DNA of 64,000 bases from Collimonas sp. OK412 (GTDB lineage: Bacteria; Pseudomonadota; Gammaproteobacteria; Burkholderiales; Burkholderiaceae_D). Positions 17,218 to 26,741 of the stretch are shown piece by piece; positions within the stretch are counted from its first letter, which is position 1, and the number at the start of each line of letters is the position of its first letter. The notes under the pieces were generated by a model. The model ran no database searches. It was not told the origin of the DNA and worked only from the letters and a program-made list of their open reading frames with translations. Position numbers and translations under genes: made by a program. The stretch spans positions 242,562-306,561 of the forward strand of contig NZ_FOLC01000003.1 in assembly GCF_900112135.1 (NCBI RefSeq), read 5' to 3'.

Positions 17218-20200
17218 TCAATGCGGGACGGCGGTCCCTTCGGCGCTTTTGCCGTCTTCGCCTTCGTCGCGGCGATGGAACAGCTGGTACAGGATCGGCA
17301 GCACCAGCAAGGTCAGGATGGTCGACGACAGGATTCCTCCGATCACCACCGTTGCCAGCGGCCGCTGCACCTCCGCCCCGGTGCCGGTAGCAATCGCCAT
17401 CGGCACAAAACCCAGGGACGCCACCAGCGCCGTCATCAGCACCGGCCGCAAGCGGGTCAGCGCGCCTTCGCGGATCGCCGTCTCCAGGCTGCGGCCTTCT
17501 TCCCGCAGGCCGCGGATGAAAGCAATCATCACCAGGCCGTTCAGCACCGCCACCCCGCACAGCGCGATAAACCCGACCGCCGCCGAAATCGACAGGGGAA
17601 TCCCGCGCAGCCACAAGGCGACAATGCCGCCGGTCAGGGCAAACGGAATGCCGCTGAATACCAGCAAGCCATCCTTGATGTTGCCGAACATGGCGAACAG
17701 CAGCGTGAATACCAGCAGCAAGGCGACCGGAATCACGATCTGCAGGCGCTGGCTGGCCGACTGCAGCTGCTCGAACTGGCCGCCCCAGCTGGTCCAGTAA
17801 CCGGACGGGATCTTGACTTGCTGCTGCAGCTTGCCTTCGGCCTCGGCCACGAACGAGCCGATGTCGCGGCCGCGCACATTGGCGCTCACCACGATCCGCC
17901 GCTTGCCGTTTTCCCGGCTGATCTGGTTCGGCCCGGGAGCCAGCTCCAGGCTGGCCACTTCGCCCAGCGGGATATAGTTGGTGCGGCCTTCTCCGCCGGC
18001 GCTGCGCGGCAGGGATATCGGCAGGCGCCTGAAGGCTTCCAGGTCACTGCGCAGCTCCTCCGGCAAACGCACCACGATATCGAAACGGCGGTCGCCCTGG
18101 AACAAGGTGCCGGCTTCCTTGCCGCCGATGGCGGTGGCCACCACATCCTGCACTTCAGCCACGTTCAAGCCATAGCGGGCGGTCTTGTCGCGGTCGATAT
18201 TCACCGTCAGCATAGGCAACCCCGACGTCTGTTCGATCTTCACTTCCGCAGCGCCGGTGATCTTGCCCAGCACGCTAGAAACCTTGTCGGCGGTGTCGTT
18301 CAGGACCGCCATGTCGTCGCCGAATATCTTGACGGCGACATCGCTGCGCACGCCGGAAATCAGTTCGTTGAAACGCAGCTGTATCGGTTGCGAAAACTCG
18401 TAGTTATTGCCGGGAATCTTGCCGGCGGCTTCCTGGATCGCCGCCAGCAGTTCGGGCCGCGTTTTCTTCGGCTTGGGCCAGTCGGCTTCCGGCTTGAGCA
18501 TGATGTAGCCATCCGATATGTTTGGCGGCATCGGATCGGAAGCGATTTCCGCGGTTCCGGTACGGGCGAATACGCGCTCTATCTCGGGAAACTGCCGCTT
18601 CAACGCGCTCTCGATCTGCTTTTGCATTTCCAGCGATTGCGTCAGGCTGGTGCCAGGGATGCGCAGCGCCTGGATCGCCATGTCGCCCTCATTCAGGCTA
18701 GGCACGAACTCGCTGCCAAGGCGGGTCGCCAGCAAGCCGGACAACAGCAGCACCGCCAGCGCGCCGCCCAGCACCATGGCTTTGCGCTGCATCACCCATT
18801 CCAGCACCGGCGCATAAAATCGCTTGGCGCCGCGCATCAGGAAATTTTCGCTTTCCGCCACGCGCTTGCCGATGAACAGCGCCACCGCCGCCGGGATAAA
18901 GGTAATCGACAGTATCATCGCGCCGACCAGGGCGATCACCACCGTCAAGGCCATGGGATTGAACATTTTCCCTTCGACGCCGGTCAGCGCAAAGATCGGC
19001 AGGTAAACCACCATGATGATGACCTGGCCGAACAGCAAGGGACGGCGCGCTTCCCTGGAAGCGGCGAACACCTCATGGAAGCGCTCGCTACGGGTCAGCG
19101 GCCGGCCATGGTGGGCTTGCGCATGGGCCAGGCGCCGCACGCAGTTTTCGACAATGACCACCGCGCCATCGATGATGATGCCGAAATCGAGTGCGCCCAG
19201 GCTGAGCAGGTTGGCGCTCACCTTGTACTGGACCATGCCGGTAAAGGTAAACAGCATAGACAGCGGGATCACCATCGCGGTAATGATCGCGGCGCGCATG
19301 TTCCCGAGGAACATGAACAGGATGGCGATCACCAGGATCGCGCCTTCCAGCAGGTTCTTCTTGACCGTATTGATCGCCTTGTCGACCAGCACCGTGCGGT
19401 CGTAGACCGTGACCGCCTCGACCCCGGCCGGCAGGCTGCGGTTGATTTCCACCATCTTGCGGTCGACCGCCTGCGAGACGGCGCGGCTGTTTTCCCCGAT
19501 CAGCATGAATACCGTGCCCAGCACCACCTCGCGGCCGTTTTCGGTGGCGGCGCCGGTGCGCAATTCGCGGCCGATGACTACCTCGCCGACATCGCGGATA
19601 CGGATCGGCACTCCCTGCACATTGCCGAGGATGATGTTACGCATGTCCTCCATCGACTGCACCTGGCCTGGCGCCCGGATCAACAGCTGTTCGCCGCGCT
19701 TTTCAATATAGCCGGCGCCGACGTTGCTGTTGTTGCGCTCCAGCGCGGTGACGATGTCCTGCAGCGTCAGGCCGTAGGACGCCAGCTTCTCCGGCACCGG
19801 CGCCACCTGGTATTCCTTGGCGAAGCCGCCGATCGAATTGATCTCGGTGACGCCGCTGACATTGCGCAGCTGCGGCTTGATGATCCAGTCCTGGATTTCC
19901 CGCAGGTCGGTAGCGGTGTAGGCGCTGCCGTCCGCTTTTTTTGCGCCGTCCCTGGCTTCCACCGTCCACAGGTAAATTTCGCCGAGGCCGCTTGAAATCG
20001 GCCCCATCGCCGGCGTCACGCCGGCCGGCAGCTTGCCCTTCGCCTCCTGGATCCGCTCATTGACCATCTGGCGCGCAAAATAGATATCGGTGCCATCCTT
20101 GAAAATCACGGTCACTTGCGACAGGCCGTAGCGCGACAGCGAACGCGTCTGCTGCAGGTGCGGCAAGCCCGACATCACCGTTTCTATCGGGAAGGTCACG

Positions 20201-20391
20201 CGCTGTTCGGTTTCCAGCGGCGAATAGCCGGGCGCAGCGGTATTGATCTGCACCTGGACGTTGGTAATGTCCGGCACCGCGTCGATCGGCAGCTTCTGGT
20301 AGTTGTAGATGCCGAGCGCTGCCATCGCAAACACGGCCAGCATGATCAGCCAGCGCTGCTCGATCGAGAAACGTATGATGCGTTCAAACAT
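17218..20391 (-). CDS. czcA: HME-RND divalent metal efflux pump, CzcA-type
   Basis: Inner-membrane proton-driven pump of a tripartite heavy-metal exporter. The 1057 residues carry the usual 12 membrane helices with two large periplasmic loops. The helix-4 signature reads DFGIIIDGAVVIVEN, the form associated with Co/Zn/Cd pumps rather than Cu/Ag pumps. Other family segments are MFERIIRFSIEQRWL at the N-terminus and GYSPLETEQRVTFPIE. It is the last gene of czcC-czcB-czcA on the minus strand, 21 nt after czcB, and is probably controlled by the divergent CzcRS pair. Confidence 0.95.
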   Translation of the reverse strand: MFERIIRFSIEQRWLIMLAVFAMAALGIYNYQKLPIDAVPDITNVQVQINTAAPGYSPLETEQRVTFPIETVMSGLPHLQQTRSLSRYGLSQVTVIFKDGTDIYFARQMVNERIQEAKGKLPAGVTPAMGPISSGLGEIYLWTVEARDGAKKADGSAYTATDLREIQDWIIKPQLRNVSGVTEINSIGGFAKEYQVAPVPEKLASYGLTLQDIVTALERNNSNVGAGYIEKRGEQLLIRAPGQVQSMEDMRNIILGNVQGVPIRIRDVGEVVIGRELRTGAATENGREVVLGTVFMLIGENSRAVSQAVDRKMVEINRSLPAGVEAVTVYDRTVLVDKAINTVKKNLLEGAILVIAILFMFLGNMRAAIITAMVIPLSMLFTFTGMVQYKVSANLLSLGALDFGIIIDGAVVIVENCVRRLAHAQAHHGRPLTRSERFHEVFAASREARRPLLFGQVIIMVVYLPIFALTGVEGKMFNPMALTVVIALVGAMILSITFIPAAVALFIGKRVAESENFLMRGAKRFYAPVLEWVMQRKAMVLGGALAVLLLSGLLATRLGSEFVPSLNEGDMAIQALRIPGTSLTQSLEMQKQIESALKRQFPEIERVFARTGTAEIASDPMPPNISDGYIMLKPEADWPKPKKTRPELLAAIQEAAGKIPGNNYEFSQPIQLRFNELISGVRSDVAVKIFGDDMAVLNDTADKVSSVLGKITGAAEVKIEQTSGLPMLTVNIDRDKTARYGLNVAEVQDVVATAIGGKEAGTLFQGDRRFDIVVRLPEELRSDLEAFRRLPISLPRSAGGEGRTNYIPLGEVASLELAPGPNQISRENGKRRIVVSANVRGRDIGSFVAEAEGKLQQQVKIPSGYWTSWGGQFEQLQSASQRLQIVIPVALLLVFTLLFAMFGNIKDGLLVFSGIPFALTGGIVALWLRGIPLSISAAVGFIALCGVAVLNGLVMIAFIRGLREEGRSLETAIREGALTRLRPVLMTALVASLGFVPMAIATGTGAEVQRPLATVVIGGILSSTILTLLVLPILYQLFHRRDEGEDGKSAEGTAVPH

Positions 20392-20412
20392 GGGATCGGA
20401 TCCTTTGCTTCA

Positions 20413-21996
20413 TCAATGTGCGTGCTCGGCGCTGCTCTTGCCGAGTTCCGATTTGAGGACGAAACTGCCTTCGGCCGCATAGCGCGCGCCCGCCTTCAGT
20501 CCCTTGACGATCTCCACGTGCCGGCTGTCAGCGCGGCCGGCGGTCACCGGCTGCACCATGAAACCGTCGGCGATGCGGACAAACACCACCTGCTTGTCGT
20601 CGACGCTTTGTATCGCTTGCGGCTGCACCGCCACCGCCACTTCAACATCGCTGGAAACCACTTCGACATTGACGAACAGTCCCGGCCGCCAGGCCATGTC
20701 AGGATTGGCCAGGGTGACGCGCGCCTTGGCGGTGCGGGTCTGTTCGCCCAGCAGCGCGCCGACATAGGAAATGCTGCCGCTCGCCGTCGACTCAAAGGCG
20801 GTGGCGCTGATCCTGGCCTTTTCGCCCAGCCGCACCAGGTTCAGGTCCTTGGCCGGCACGATGATCTCGGCCCACACGGTGGACAAGTCGGAGATCGTGA
20901 AAATGCTGGCGTCTGCCGCCACCGCCTCGCCCAGCGCGATGTGTTTCTCGGTCACCAGGCCATTGAACGGCGCTCGGATCTCATAGCGGTTCAAGGCGCC
21001 TGGACTGCCGGCCCCTGTGCCCAGCACATCAAGTTTCTGGCGCGCGTTCTGCAAGGCGATTTCAGCCTCGTTCATGACTTGCCGCGCTTGCTGGTAATCC
21101 TGCTCGGCGGAGATCTTTTCTTCCCACAGCTTTTTTTCACGTTCATAGGTAGTGCGCGCAAACGTGAAGCGTTTCTGCGCCGCCAGCAATTCGCTGCGCT
21201 GTTCCGCCAGGCCGGCGCTGGCCACCACCGCTAGCAGCTGTCCTTTCTTGACCTGTTGCCCGAGGCTCACCGCCACCTGCTCTACCACCCCCGCCAGGCG
21301 CGGCACCACATGGGCCGTCTTGTCTTCATTGAAGCGGATCTCTCCCGGCAAGGTGATCGAAGTCTTGACCTTGGCGGCGCCGGCGCTCTCCAGCTTGACG
21401 CCGGAAGCTGCAACCTGGGCCTGGTCCAGCTCGACCTTGCCTTCTTCCTGGGAAAACCTGACTTGCATCGCCTGCTTGCCGTATTGCAGCTGCAGCCTGG
21501 CGTCAAACACATGCGGTTCGGCTATCGGCACGATGCTCCTGAGGAAATCCTTTTCCGGCGTGAAGCCGATTTCCTGGACTTCGCCATCCGGCCTGGTCAA
21601 TACCAGCTCCAGCTTGGCCGCATCCGGCGCCAACGGCTTGCCGTCATTGAACAGCCAGACCTGGAGCCGCGCTTCGCCCGCTGCCTCGATCATGTTTACC
21701 TCCAGCGCCAGCTTGTCCTCGGCATACAATTTCCCGCCATGCGGGCCTGCGCTTGCAGCCGCGCCTGCCGGATGGTGTTCGCCGTCCGCATGCTGGCTGT
21801 CGTGATCGTGTTTCTCGGATGCCTTTTCTCCATGGTGTTCGGTATCGGCGTGCGCGACAGCTTCCCTGTGCGAGCCGTCGCCCGGCTTATCGCCGCCGTT
21901 GCTGCCCCCACCCAGGTATATGCCCGCGACTGCCAGCACAATAATCGCCGTGACGCCGGCCGCGATAACTTTGCTTTTGCTCAGATTGATGTTCAT
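20413..21996 (-). CDS. czcB: Metal efflux periplasmic adaptor, CzcB-type
   Basis: Membrane-fusion protein linking CzcA to CzcC. After one N-terminal membrane anchor (KVIAAGVTAIIVLAVAGIYLGG) comes a His/Asp-rich stretch (about 35-75, with HADTEHHGEKASEKHDHDSQ) that probably binds metal, then a CzcB N-domain, a beta-barrel/lipoyl region with an alpha-helical hairpin (about 265-325) and the closing barrel. Length 527 is at the large end, as in CzcB proteins with an extra metal-binding N-terminus. Three copies of a 12-bp repeat lie just upstream of its ATG. Confidence 0.93.
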   Translation of the reverse strand: MNINLSKSKVIAAGVTAIIVLAVAGIYLGGGSNGGDKPGDGSHREAVAHADTEHHGEKASEKHDHDSQHADGEHHPAGAAASAGPHGGKLYAEDKLALEVNMIEAAGEARLQVWLFNDGKPLAPDAAKLELVLTRPDGEVQEIGFTPEKDFLRSIVPIAEPHVFDARLQLQYGKQAMQVRFSQEEGKVELDQAQVAASGVKLESAGAAKVKTSITLPGEIRFNEDKTAHVVPRLAGVVEQVAVSLGQQVKKGQLLAVVASAGLAEQRSELLAAQKRFTFARTTYEREKKLWEEKISAEQDYQQARQVMNEAEIALQNARQKLDVLGTGAGSPGALNRYEIRAPFNGLVTEKHIALGEAVAADASIFTISDLSTVWAEIIVPAKDLNLVRLGEKARISATAFESTASGSISYVGALLGEQTRTAKARVTLANPDMAWRPGLFVNVEVVSSDVEVAVAVQPQAIQSVDDKQVVFVRIADGFMVQPVTAGRADSRHVEIVKGLKAGARYAAEGSFVLKSELGKSSAEHAH

Positions 21997-22012
21997 ATTG
22001 GCTGCTTCATAA

Positions 22013-22048
22013 GCTGATTGATAGGCTGATTGATAGGCTGATTGATTT
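22013..22048. repeat. Three tandem 12-bp repeats between czcC and czcB
   Basis: GCTGATTGATAG occurs at 22013-22024 and 22025-22036, then GCTGATTGATTT at 22037-22048. The array fills most of the 57-nt czcC-czcB gap, ending 17 nt from the czcB ATG. Confidence 0.85.
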
Positions 22049-22053
22049 GCCGA

Positions 22054-23349
22054 CTACAAAGGGTCGGTTGACGGAAAGGTTCCCAGCACACGCTCGATTT
22101 CGGTGGCGGCGCGATGGATATCCGCAAGTGCGCGCAGGGCCTGCGACTTGGCCTGGAACAGCACGCGCTGCGCGTCCAGCACTTCCAGGAAACTGAATTT
22201 TCCGAGTTCAAAACCCTTGGTGGTGATGTCATAGGTGTTCTGTGCGGCCGGCAGGATTTCGTCCTGCAGCGCCGCCACTTGCTGCCGCCCCAGCTTCAGC
22301 CGTTCATAGGCGTCCGCCAGTTCGCCATTGAGGCGCAGTTCAGCGCTTTTCTGTTCGTCGCGGGCCTTGTCGGTGCGGCGCAAGGCTTCCAGCAGGTTGC
22401 CTTGGTTGCGGTCAAACACAGGAATCGGAATCGACAAGCCGACAATCATTTGATTGCGCCCGATCTCCTCGGCCCGCTTGCTGCCGATGCTGACGGTAAC
22501 GTCGGGAATCCGGCGGCGGCGCTCCAGCTCTGCCATGGCCTGGCGGCGCTCCACTTCCAGCCGTGCCCTGGCAAAAGCGGGCGAATCGCGCAGGCGCGCC
22601 TGCAATGTTTCGATGGCAGGAAGTGCCGGCAGATTGTTGATGTCGCCGTCGACGGCGGCAAAAGCGGGGCTGCTGTCGCCCCAGGTAGCGGCCAGTCGCC
22701 GGCGCGCGATATTCAAGGCGCTGCCGGCCTGCTGCAGTTCGACCTGGACGCCGGCTTCGGCAACCCGCGCCTTGGTCTCTTCGATCGGCGCTACCTTGCC
22801 GGCGCTCACCCGCTTCGCGGTGAGGACGGTGGCTCGTTGCGCCAGCTGCAGGGAGCTTTGCAGCAGCTGCAGGTTCTCCTGCGCTTCCAGCACGGCAAAG
22901 TAGGCAGCGACTACCGCCGCCTGTATGTCGGCGCGTTTGGCCAGCAGGTCCGCCTTGGCGGCATCCCGGCCTTTCTCCGCGGCGGCGATCCGCGCACCGC
23001 GTTTGCCGCCCAGCTCCAGCGTCTGGTTCAGCTGTATGGTGGTGGTCCGGGTCGCCTTGCGCGTGTCTTCCAGCAAGGTCGACAGTTCCGGATTGGGCCT
23101 GGCGCCGGCTTGCAGCACGGAAGCATCTACTGCGGCGACTTCCAGCACCGCCGCCGCCAGTTCCGGATTGCTCTTGAATGCCTGCGCCAGCGCCTGTTCC
23201 AGCGTCAGCCGGCTGCCGGCATCGCTGCTCTTGAGCGGCGGCAGCCTGTAATCGATGACCGGCGGTGCGGCCGCCGGTTTTGCTTCCTGCGCCAAAGACG
23301 GCTGGCAAGCCAATACCGCCAGACCGAGCGGCAAGAAAAGCTTATACAT
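22054..23349 (-). CDS. czcC: Metal efflux outer-membrane factor, CzcC-type (TolC family)
   Basis: Outer-membrane channel of the tripartite exporter. A signal peptide (MYKLFLPLGLAVLACQPSLA) precedes two repeated OEP helical domains, with the family features LTLEQALAQAFKSNPELAAA, VLQAGARPNPELS, TIQLNQTLELGGKR and NQMIVGLSIPIPVFDRNQGN. Length 431 is typical of CzcC. It lies upstream of czcB in the same direction, consistent with one operon. Confidence 0.94.
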   Translation of the reverse strand: MYKLFLPLGLAVLACQPSLAQEAKPAAAPPVIDYRLPPLKSSDAGSRLTLEQALAQAFKSNPELAAAVLEVAAVDASVLQAGARPNPELSTLLEDTRKATRTTTIQLNQTLELGGKRGARIAAAEKGRDAAKADLLAKRADIQAAVVAAYFAVLEAQENLQLLQSSLQLAQRATVLTAKRVSAGKVAPIEETKARVAEAGVQVELQQAGSALNIARRRLAATWGDSSPAFAAVDGDINNLPALPAIETLQARLRDSPAFARARLEVERRQAMAELERRRRIPDVTVSIGSKRAEEIGRNQMIVGLSIPIPVFDRNQGNLLEALRRTDKARDEQKSAELRLNGELADAYERLKLGRQQVAALQDEILPAAQNTYDITTKGFELGKFSFLEVLDAQRVLFQAKSQALRALADIHRAATEIERVLGTFPSTDPL

Positions 23350-23430
23350 ACCCTACTCCCCAAAAACAGCTGTGCCGGACTGCAAGGCAAACGGGGCGCC
23401 AGGCCCGCGCCATGAAATCCGCGGCATGAC

Positions 23431-23700
23431 TCAATTGCCGGCGTAGGCCGGATCGACCTTCTGGTGGGATTCATCTGCCACCGGTTCCGACGGCGCCGCC
23501 ATGCCGTCTTTGCTGCCGCCCTCCGGCGCTTTCGGATAATGGGCATCCGCCACCGACATCTGGCCGGCGGCGTGCGCCTGCTCCAGTTCGCGCACAACTT
23601 CCGCGCGGGTCTTGCCCGCGGCTGGCGCCGCAGGCTGGGCCATCAGACCGCCGGCTGCAGCCAGCAAAACAACTGCAACGGACATTTTTTTGATATTCAT
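23431..23700 (-). CDS. Small exported DUF4148-type protein in the metal efflux operon
   Basis: An 89-residue protein with a cleavable signal (MNIKKMSVAVVLLAAAGGLMAQ) and a mature part containing GKTRAEVVRELEQAHAAGQM, the pattern of DUF4148 proteins, which are small periplasmic proteins common in Burkholderiales and of unknown function. The tail is acidic with two His. ATG 23700 has GGAGA 6 nt upstream; the longer reading to 23727 adds residues with no support. It lies 81 nt before czcC on the same strand. A metal-related role is suggested only by position. Confidence 0.75.
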   Translation of the reverse strand: MNIKKMSVAVVLLAAAGGLMAQPAAPAAGKTRAEVVRELEQAHAAGQMSVADAHYPKAPEGGSKDGMAAPSEPVADESHQKVDPAYAGN

Positions 23701-23806
23701 CTGCTTCTCCATTTCATCTGGAAACACTCCAACGGCCAGCCGGCGATATCGACGCGGCCACTGCGTCGGAGCGATGGGTAATTACGGTTTAGATTGACGC
23801 CCAGGT

Positions 23807-24016
23807 TCAGGCGCCGGAATAAATCGACTTTTTCGGGCCGTCTTGCTTGTGGTCATGCGCGCCGGACTTGTTCTTGCCGGCAGCCGCCTTGCCCGCTTCC
23901 TTTGCGGTTTCGGTGTTGGCCGGGGCCGCCGGCTTGTCTGCAGCAGGCGCTTGCGCCAATGCGGCGCCGCTAGCAGCCATCAAAGTCAGTACGGCGAATA
24001 ATTGTTTAGCGTTCAT
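23807..24016 (-). CDS. Small exported His/Lys-rich protein in the metal efflux operon
   Basis: A 69-residue protein with signal peptide MNAKQLFAVLTLMAASGAALA and an Ala/Pro/Lys-rich mature part containing the motif GAHDHKQDGPKKS. I do not recognise a named family. Its ATG at 24016 has GGAGA upstream, and it is the first gene of the minus-strand metal operon, directly divergent from czcR. The single HDH cluster could bind a divalent metal in the periplasm, which would suit a small chaperone or sensor, but this is inference. Confidence 0.65.
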   Translation of the reverse strand: MNAKQLFAVLTLMAASGAALAQAPAADKPAAPANTETAKEAGKAAAGKNKSGAHDHKQDGPKKSIYSGA

Positions 24017-24148
24017 TTCAATCTCCAGAAAATTAAGAAAGAGTTCAACGACACAGTCCCGGCTTGCAGAGATGCATGGAACCGTTTGCCGTGACCGCAT
24101 CGTTGAAGCCAAGTGTAGGAAGGAGACGGAAACCGGAAGGTGACGGCT

Positions 24149-24168
24149 GGATTACGCTTTTGTAATCC
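24149..24168. promoter_or_regulatory. Candidate CzcR operator between the divergent metal operons
   Basis: GGATTAC (24149-24155) and GTAATCC (24162-24168) are perfect inverted 7-mers with a 6-nt spacer. The site lies in the 233-bp gap between czcR and the first gene of the efflux operon, 18-20 nt upstream of TAAGAT/GATAAT, which could be the czcR -10. Confidence 0.55.
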
Positions 24169-24249
24169 ACCGCTGCCGGGTTCTGTAAGATAATCGGCGG
24201 TAGGCGGCAACCGGCAGCAACAACACACGCAAGCGGAAGGGCTACATAT

Positions 24250-24921
24250 ATGCGCATCCTGTTGGTGGAAGACGAACCCAAGGCAGGCGAATACCTGCGC
24301 AAAGGATTGAGCGAATCCGGCTATGTGGTCGACTGGGTGCGCACCGGCGCCGATGGCCTGCACTGCGCCACCACGGAAGACTACGACCTGATCGTGCTCG
24401 ACGTCATGCTGCCCGGCATGGACGGCTGGCTGGTGATCAGCGAGCTGCGCAAGACCCATTCGACGCCGGTGCTGTTCCTGACCGCGCGCGACGAAGTCGA
24501 GGATCGCATCAAGGGCCTGGAACTGGGCGCGGACGACTACCTGGTGAAGCCTTTCGCATTTGCCGAACTGGTGGCAAGGATCCGCACCCTGTTGCGGCGC
24601 GGTCCGATTCGCGAATCGGACCTGCTGCACATCGCCGACATGGAAATCGACGTGATGAAACGGCGCGTCACGCGCAACGGCGAACGGATAGACCTGACCA
24701 CCAAGGAATTTTCCCTGCTGCACCTGATGGCCAAGCGCCAGTCCGAAGTATTGTCGCGTTCGCTGATTGCGTCGCAGGTGTGGGACATGAATTTCGACAG
24801 CGACACCAACGTCGTCGATGTCGCCATCCGGCGCCTGCGCATCAAGATCGACGAGCCCTATGCGCCGCCGCTGATCCACACCGTGCGCGGCATGGGCTAC
24901 GTGCTGGAGGACCGGACTTGA
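24250..24921 (+). CDS. czcR: Heavy-metal response regulator CzcR/CusR-type
   Basis: OmpR-family regulator that should activate the divergent efflux operon. The receiver domain has [20 protein letters not shown] at the start, phospho-Asp in [13 protein letters not shown], and the switch residues Thr (FLTARD) and Lys ([11 protein letters not shown]). The DNA-binding domain contains [28 protein letters not shown], typical of the CzcR/CopR/CusR/IrlR branch. Length 223 is normal. The kinase gene overlaps its stop codon by 4 nt. Confidence 0.95.
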   Translation: MRILLVEDEPKAGEYLRKGLSESGYVVDWVRTGADGLHCATTEDYDLIVLDVMLPGMDGWLVISELRKTHSTPVLFLTARDEVEDRIKGLELGADDYLVKPFAFAELVARIRTLLRRGPIRESDLLHIADMEIDVMKRRVTRNGERIDLTTKEFSLLHLMAKRQSEVLSRSLIASQVWDMNFDSDTNVVDVAIRRLRIKIDEPYAPPLIHTVRGMGYVLEDRT

Positions 24922-26324
24922 AGCTGTGGGCCCCGCGCTCGCTGACGGTACGCCTGGCGCTGTTGTTTGCGCTGGCGACCCTGCTCACGTTCACCCTGGT
25001 CGGCAGCTACCTGTATTTTTCGCTGGCGCGCCAGCTGGAACACCACGACGACCAGGAGCTGATGGGAAAAATCACGCTGATGCGGCACCTGGCTGCCAAG
25101 GCCAGGTCGGTCCAGGCGATTCGCGACGATCCGCATTCCTTCATGGACGCCACGCTCGGCCACGATGACCTGCTGTTGATATTGCGCAGCGCCGACGGCA
25201 CGCCGCTGCTGGACACGCGACCCGAGGCCGGCAGCTTGCCGCCGCTGCCGATGACGGCAGTCGGCCAGGCGCCGGATGCAAAATCCAGGCAGAACCTGCG
25301 CACCTCGGCCGGTTTGCCGGTACGGGCCACGGCGCTCTGGGCCAGCATCGACAGCACCGGGGAAAAAATGCAGATCATCGTCGCCCATAACACCAGCGAC
25401 AGCATCGAGATGCTGGCCAGCTATCGCAAGCAGATACTCGGCGCGGCCCTGTCGGGCGCAATCCTGGCGGCGCTGCTGGGTTATGCGCTGGTACGGCGCG
25501 GCTTGCGCCCGGCCCGCCTGATCGCGCAGCAGGCGCACTCCATCACCGCGCAACGCCTGGACCGCGGCCTGGACGTAGCCAGTGCGCCGTATGAATTGCA
25601 GCAGCTGGTGGTGGCGTTCAACGGCATGCTGGACCGCCTGCACGACAGCTTCCAGCGCCTGTCGCAGTTTTCCGCCGACCTCGCGCACGACTTGCGCACG
25701 CCGATCAATAACCTGATGGTGCAAACCCAGGTCGCGCTGGCGCAGGCGCGTTTGCCGGAAGAATACCAGGGGCTGCTGGTGTCCAACGTGGAAGAGTATG
25801 AACGGCTGGCGCGCATGCTCGACAACATGCTGTTCCTGGCGCGCGCCGACCATGCGCATGTCGCGCTGGCCTTCGAGCAGCTCGACTGCCGCCTGGAACT
25901 GCAACGCATCGCTGACTATTTTGAAGGAGTGGCGGAGGACAGCGGCGTACGCCTGAGCATAACCGCGTCCGGCCAGGTACGGGCCGACCCCATGCTGCTG
26001 CGGCGCGCGATCAGCAACCTGGTCGCGAATGCGATCCGCTATACCGAAGCAGGCCAGACGATCCTGCTGCAAGCCGGGCAAGTGGAACAGGCAACCGTGA
26101 TCACGGTCAGCAATCCCGGCCCGCAGATCGCGGATTCGGCCATCCCGAGACTGTTTGACCGTTTCTACCGGGCCGATCCGGCGCGCAGCGACTCGGCCTC
26201 TTCGGCCGGCCTCGGGCTGGCTATCGTGCAGTCAATCATGAAACTGCATGGCGGCCGGGTTGACCTGAACCGCGGGGCGGACCACACCACCGTGTTCACA
26301 CTGCTTTTCCCGGACGGCAAATGA
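24918..26324 (+). CDS. czcS: Heavy-metal sensor histidine kinase CzcS/CusS-type
   Basis: Membrane kinase partner of CzcR. Two membrane helices (about 8-32 and 170-190) enclose a periplasmic sensor domain of about 140 residues; then HAMP, the HisKA box [19 protein letters not shown] with the phospho-His, and the ATPase domain with [14 protein letters not shown] and [18 protein letters not shown]. The only in-frame start that gives the normal N-terminus [17 protein letters not shown] is a TTG at 24918, read as TTGA over the czcR stop, so translation is probably coupled. Which metal it senses cannot be read directly; the CzcA signature suggests Zn, Cd or Co. Confidence 0.93.
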   Translation: MKLWAPRSLTVRLALLFALATLLTFTLVGSYLYFSLARQLEHHDDQELMGKITLMRHLAAKARSVQAIRDDPHSFMDATLGHDDLLLILRSADGTPLLDTRPEAGSLPPLPMTAVGQAPDAKSRQNLRTSAGLPVRATALWASIDSTGEKMQIIVAHNTSDSIEMLASYRKQILGAALSGAILAALLGYALVRRGLRPARLIAQQAHSITAQRLDRGLDVASAPYELQQLVVAFNGMLDRLHDSFQRLSQFSADLAHDLRTPINNLMVQTQVALAQARLPEEYQGLLVSNVEEYERLARMLDNMLFLARADHAHVALAFEQLDCRLELQRIADYFEGVAEDSGVRLSITASGQVRADPMLLRRAISNLVANAIRYTEAGQTILLQAGQVEQATVITVSNPGPQIADSAIPRLFDRFYRADPARSDSASSAGLGLAIVQSIMKLHGGRVDLNRGADHTTVFTLLFPDGK

Positions 26325-26360
26325 AAAAAAACCACGCAACGATGATTGCGTGGTTTTTTG
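26325..26360 (+). terminator. Bidirectional terminator after czcS
   Basis: AAACCACGCAA and TTGCGTGGTTT form a perfect stem with a 6-nt loop, flanked by A and T runs; it lies right after the czcS stop and before the convergent cytochrome gene. Confidence 0.88.
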
Positions 26361-26378
26361 TCCGCAGGCGGATCAGCT

Positions 26379-26729
26379 TTATTTGCGCAGCACCAAAGTG
26401 GTCGGCAAGCTGTGCAGGTAAGCAGCGATATCTTGCACTTCCTGGTGCGACAGGGCCTTGGCCTGGCCGCCCATGATCGCATTGCTGCGGCCGTTCGGGC
26501 CGTCGCTGCCGCGCTGGTAGGCGATCAGGGCATGCTGCAGGTAATCCTGCGGCTGGCCTGCCAGCTTCGGATAGCTGGGATCGATCGGGGTATGGAAATC
26601 GGCGCCGTGGCAGGATGCACAGGCATATTTTTTGGTAGCGGCTTCACCCGCCGCGATGTTACCGGCGGCATGGGCTTGCATGAATCCGGTGGAAAGCAGG
26701 AACGCCACGCCAGCAAAAATCTTTTTCAT
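26379..26729 (-). CDS. Small periplasmic class I cytochrome c (downstream copy)
   Basis: Soluble c-type cytochrome of 116 residues. A signal peptide (MKKIFAGVAFLLSTGFMQAHA) precedes a single haem site CASCH and a distal Met candidate in NAIMGGQAKALS. The segments YPKLAGQPQDYLQHALIAYQRG and DIAAYLHSLP are typical of c4/c553-type cytochromes that carry electrons to terminal oxidases. It follows a second cytochrome gene by 12 nt; the two share layout and probably arose by duplication. The electron partners are not encoded nearby. Confidence 0.9.
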   Translation of the reverse strand: MKKIFAGVAFLLSTGFMQAHAAGNIAAGEAATKKYACASCHGADFHTPIDPSYPKLAGQPQDYLQHALIAYQRGSDGPNGRSNAIMGGQAKALSHQEVQDIAAYLHSLPTTLVLRK

Positions 26730-26741
26730 TATGTGGGTCCC

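Noticed and set aside
17209..19995. 928-codon open frame on the plus strand
   Set aside because: Exact antisense of czcA, produced by GC-rich third positions; composition (Gln/His/Arg-rich, no domain) is that of a shadow frame.
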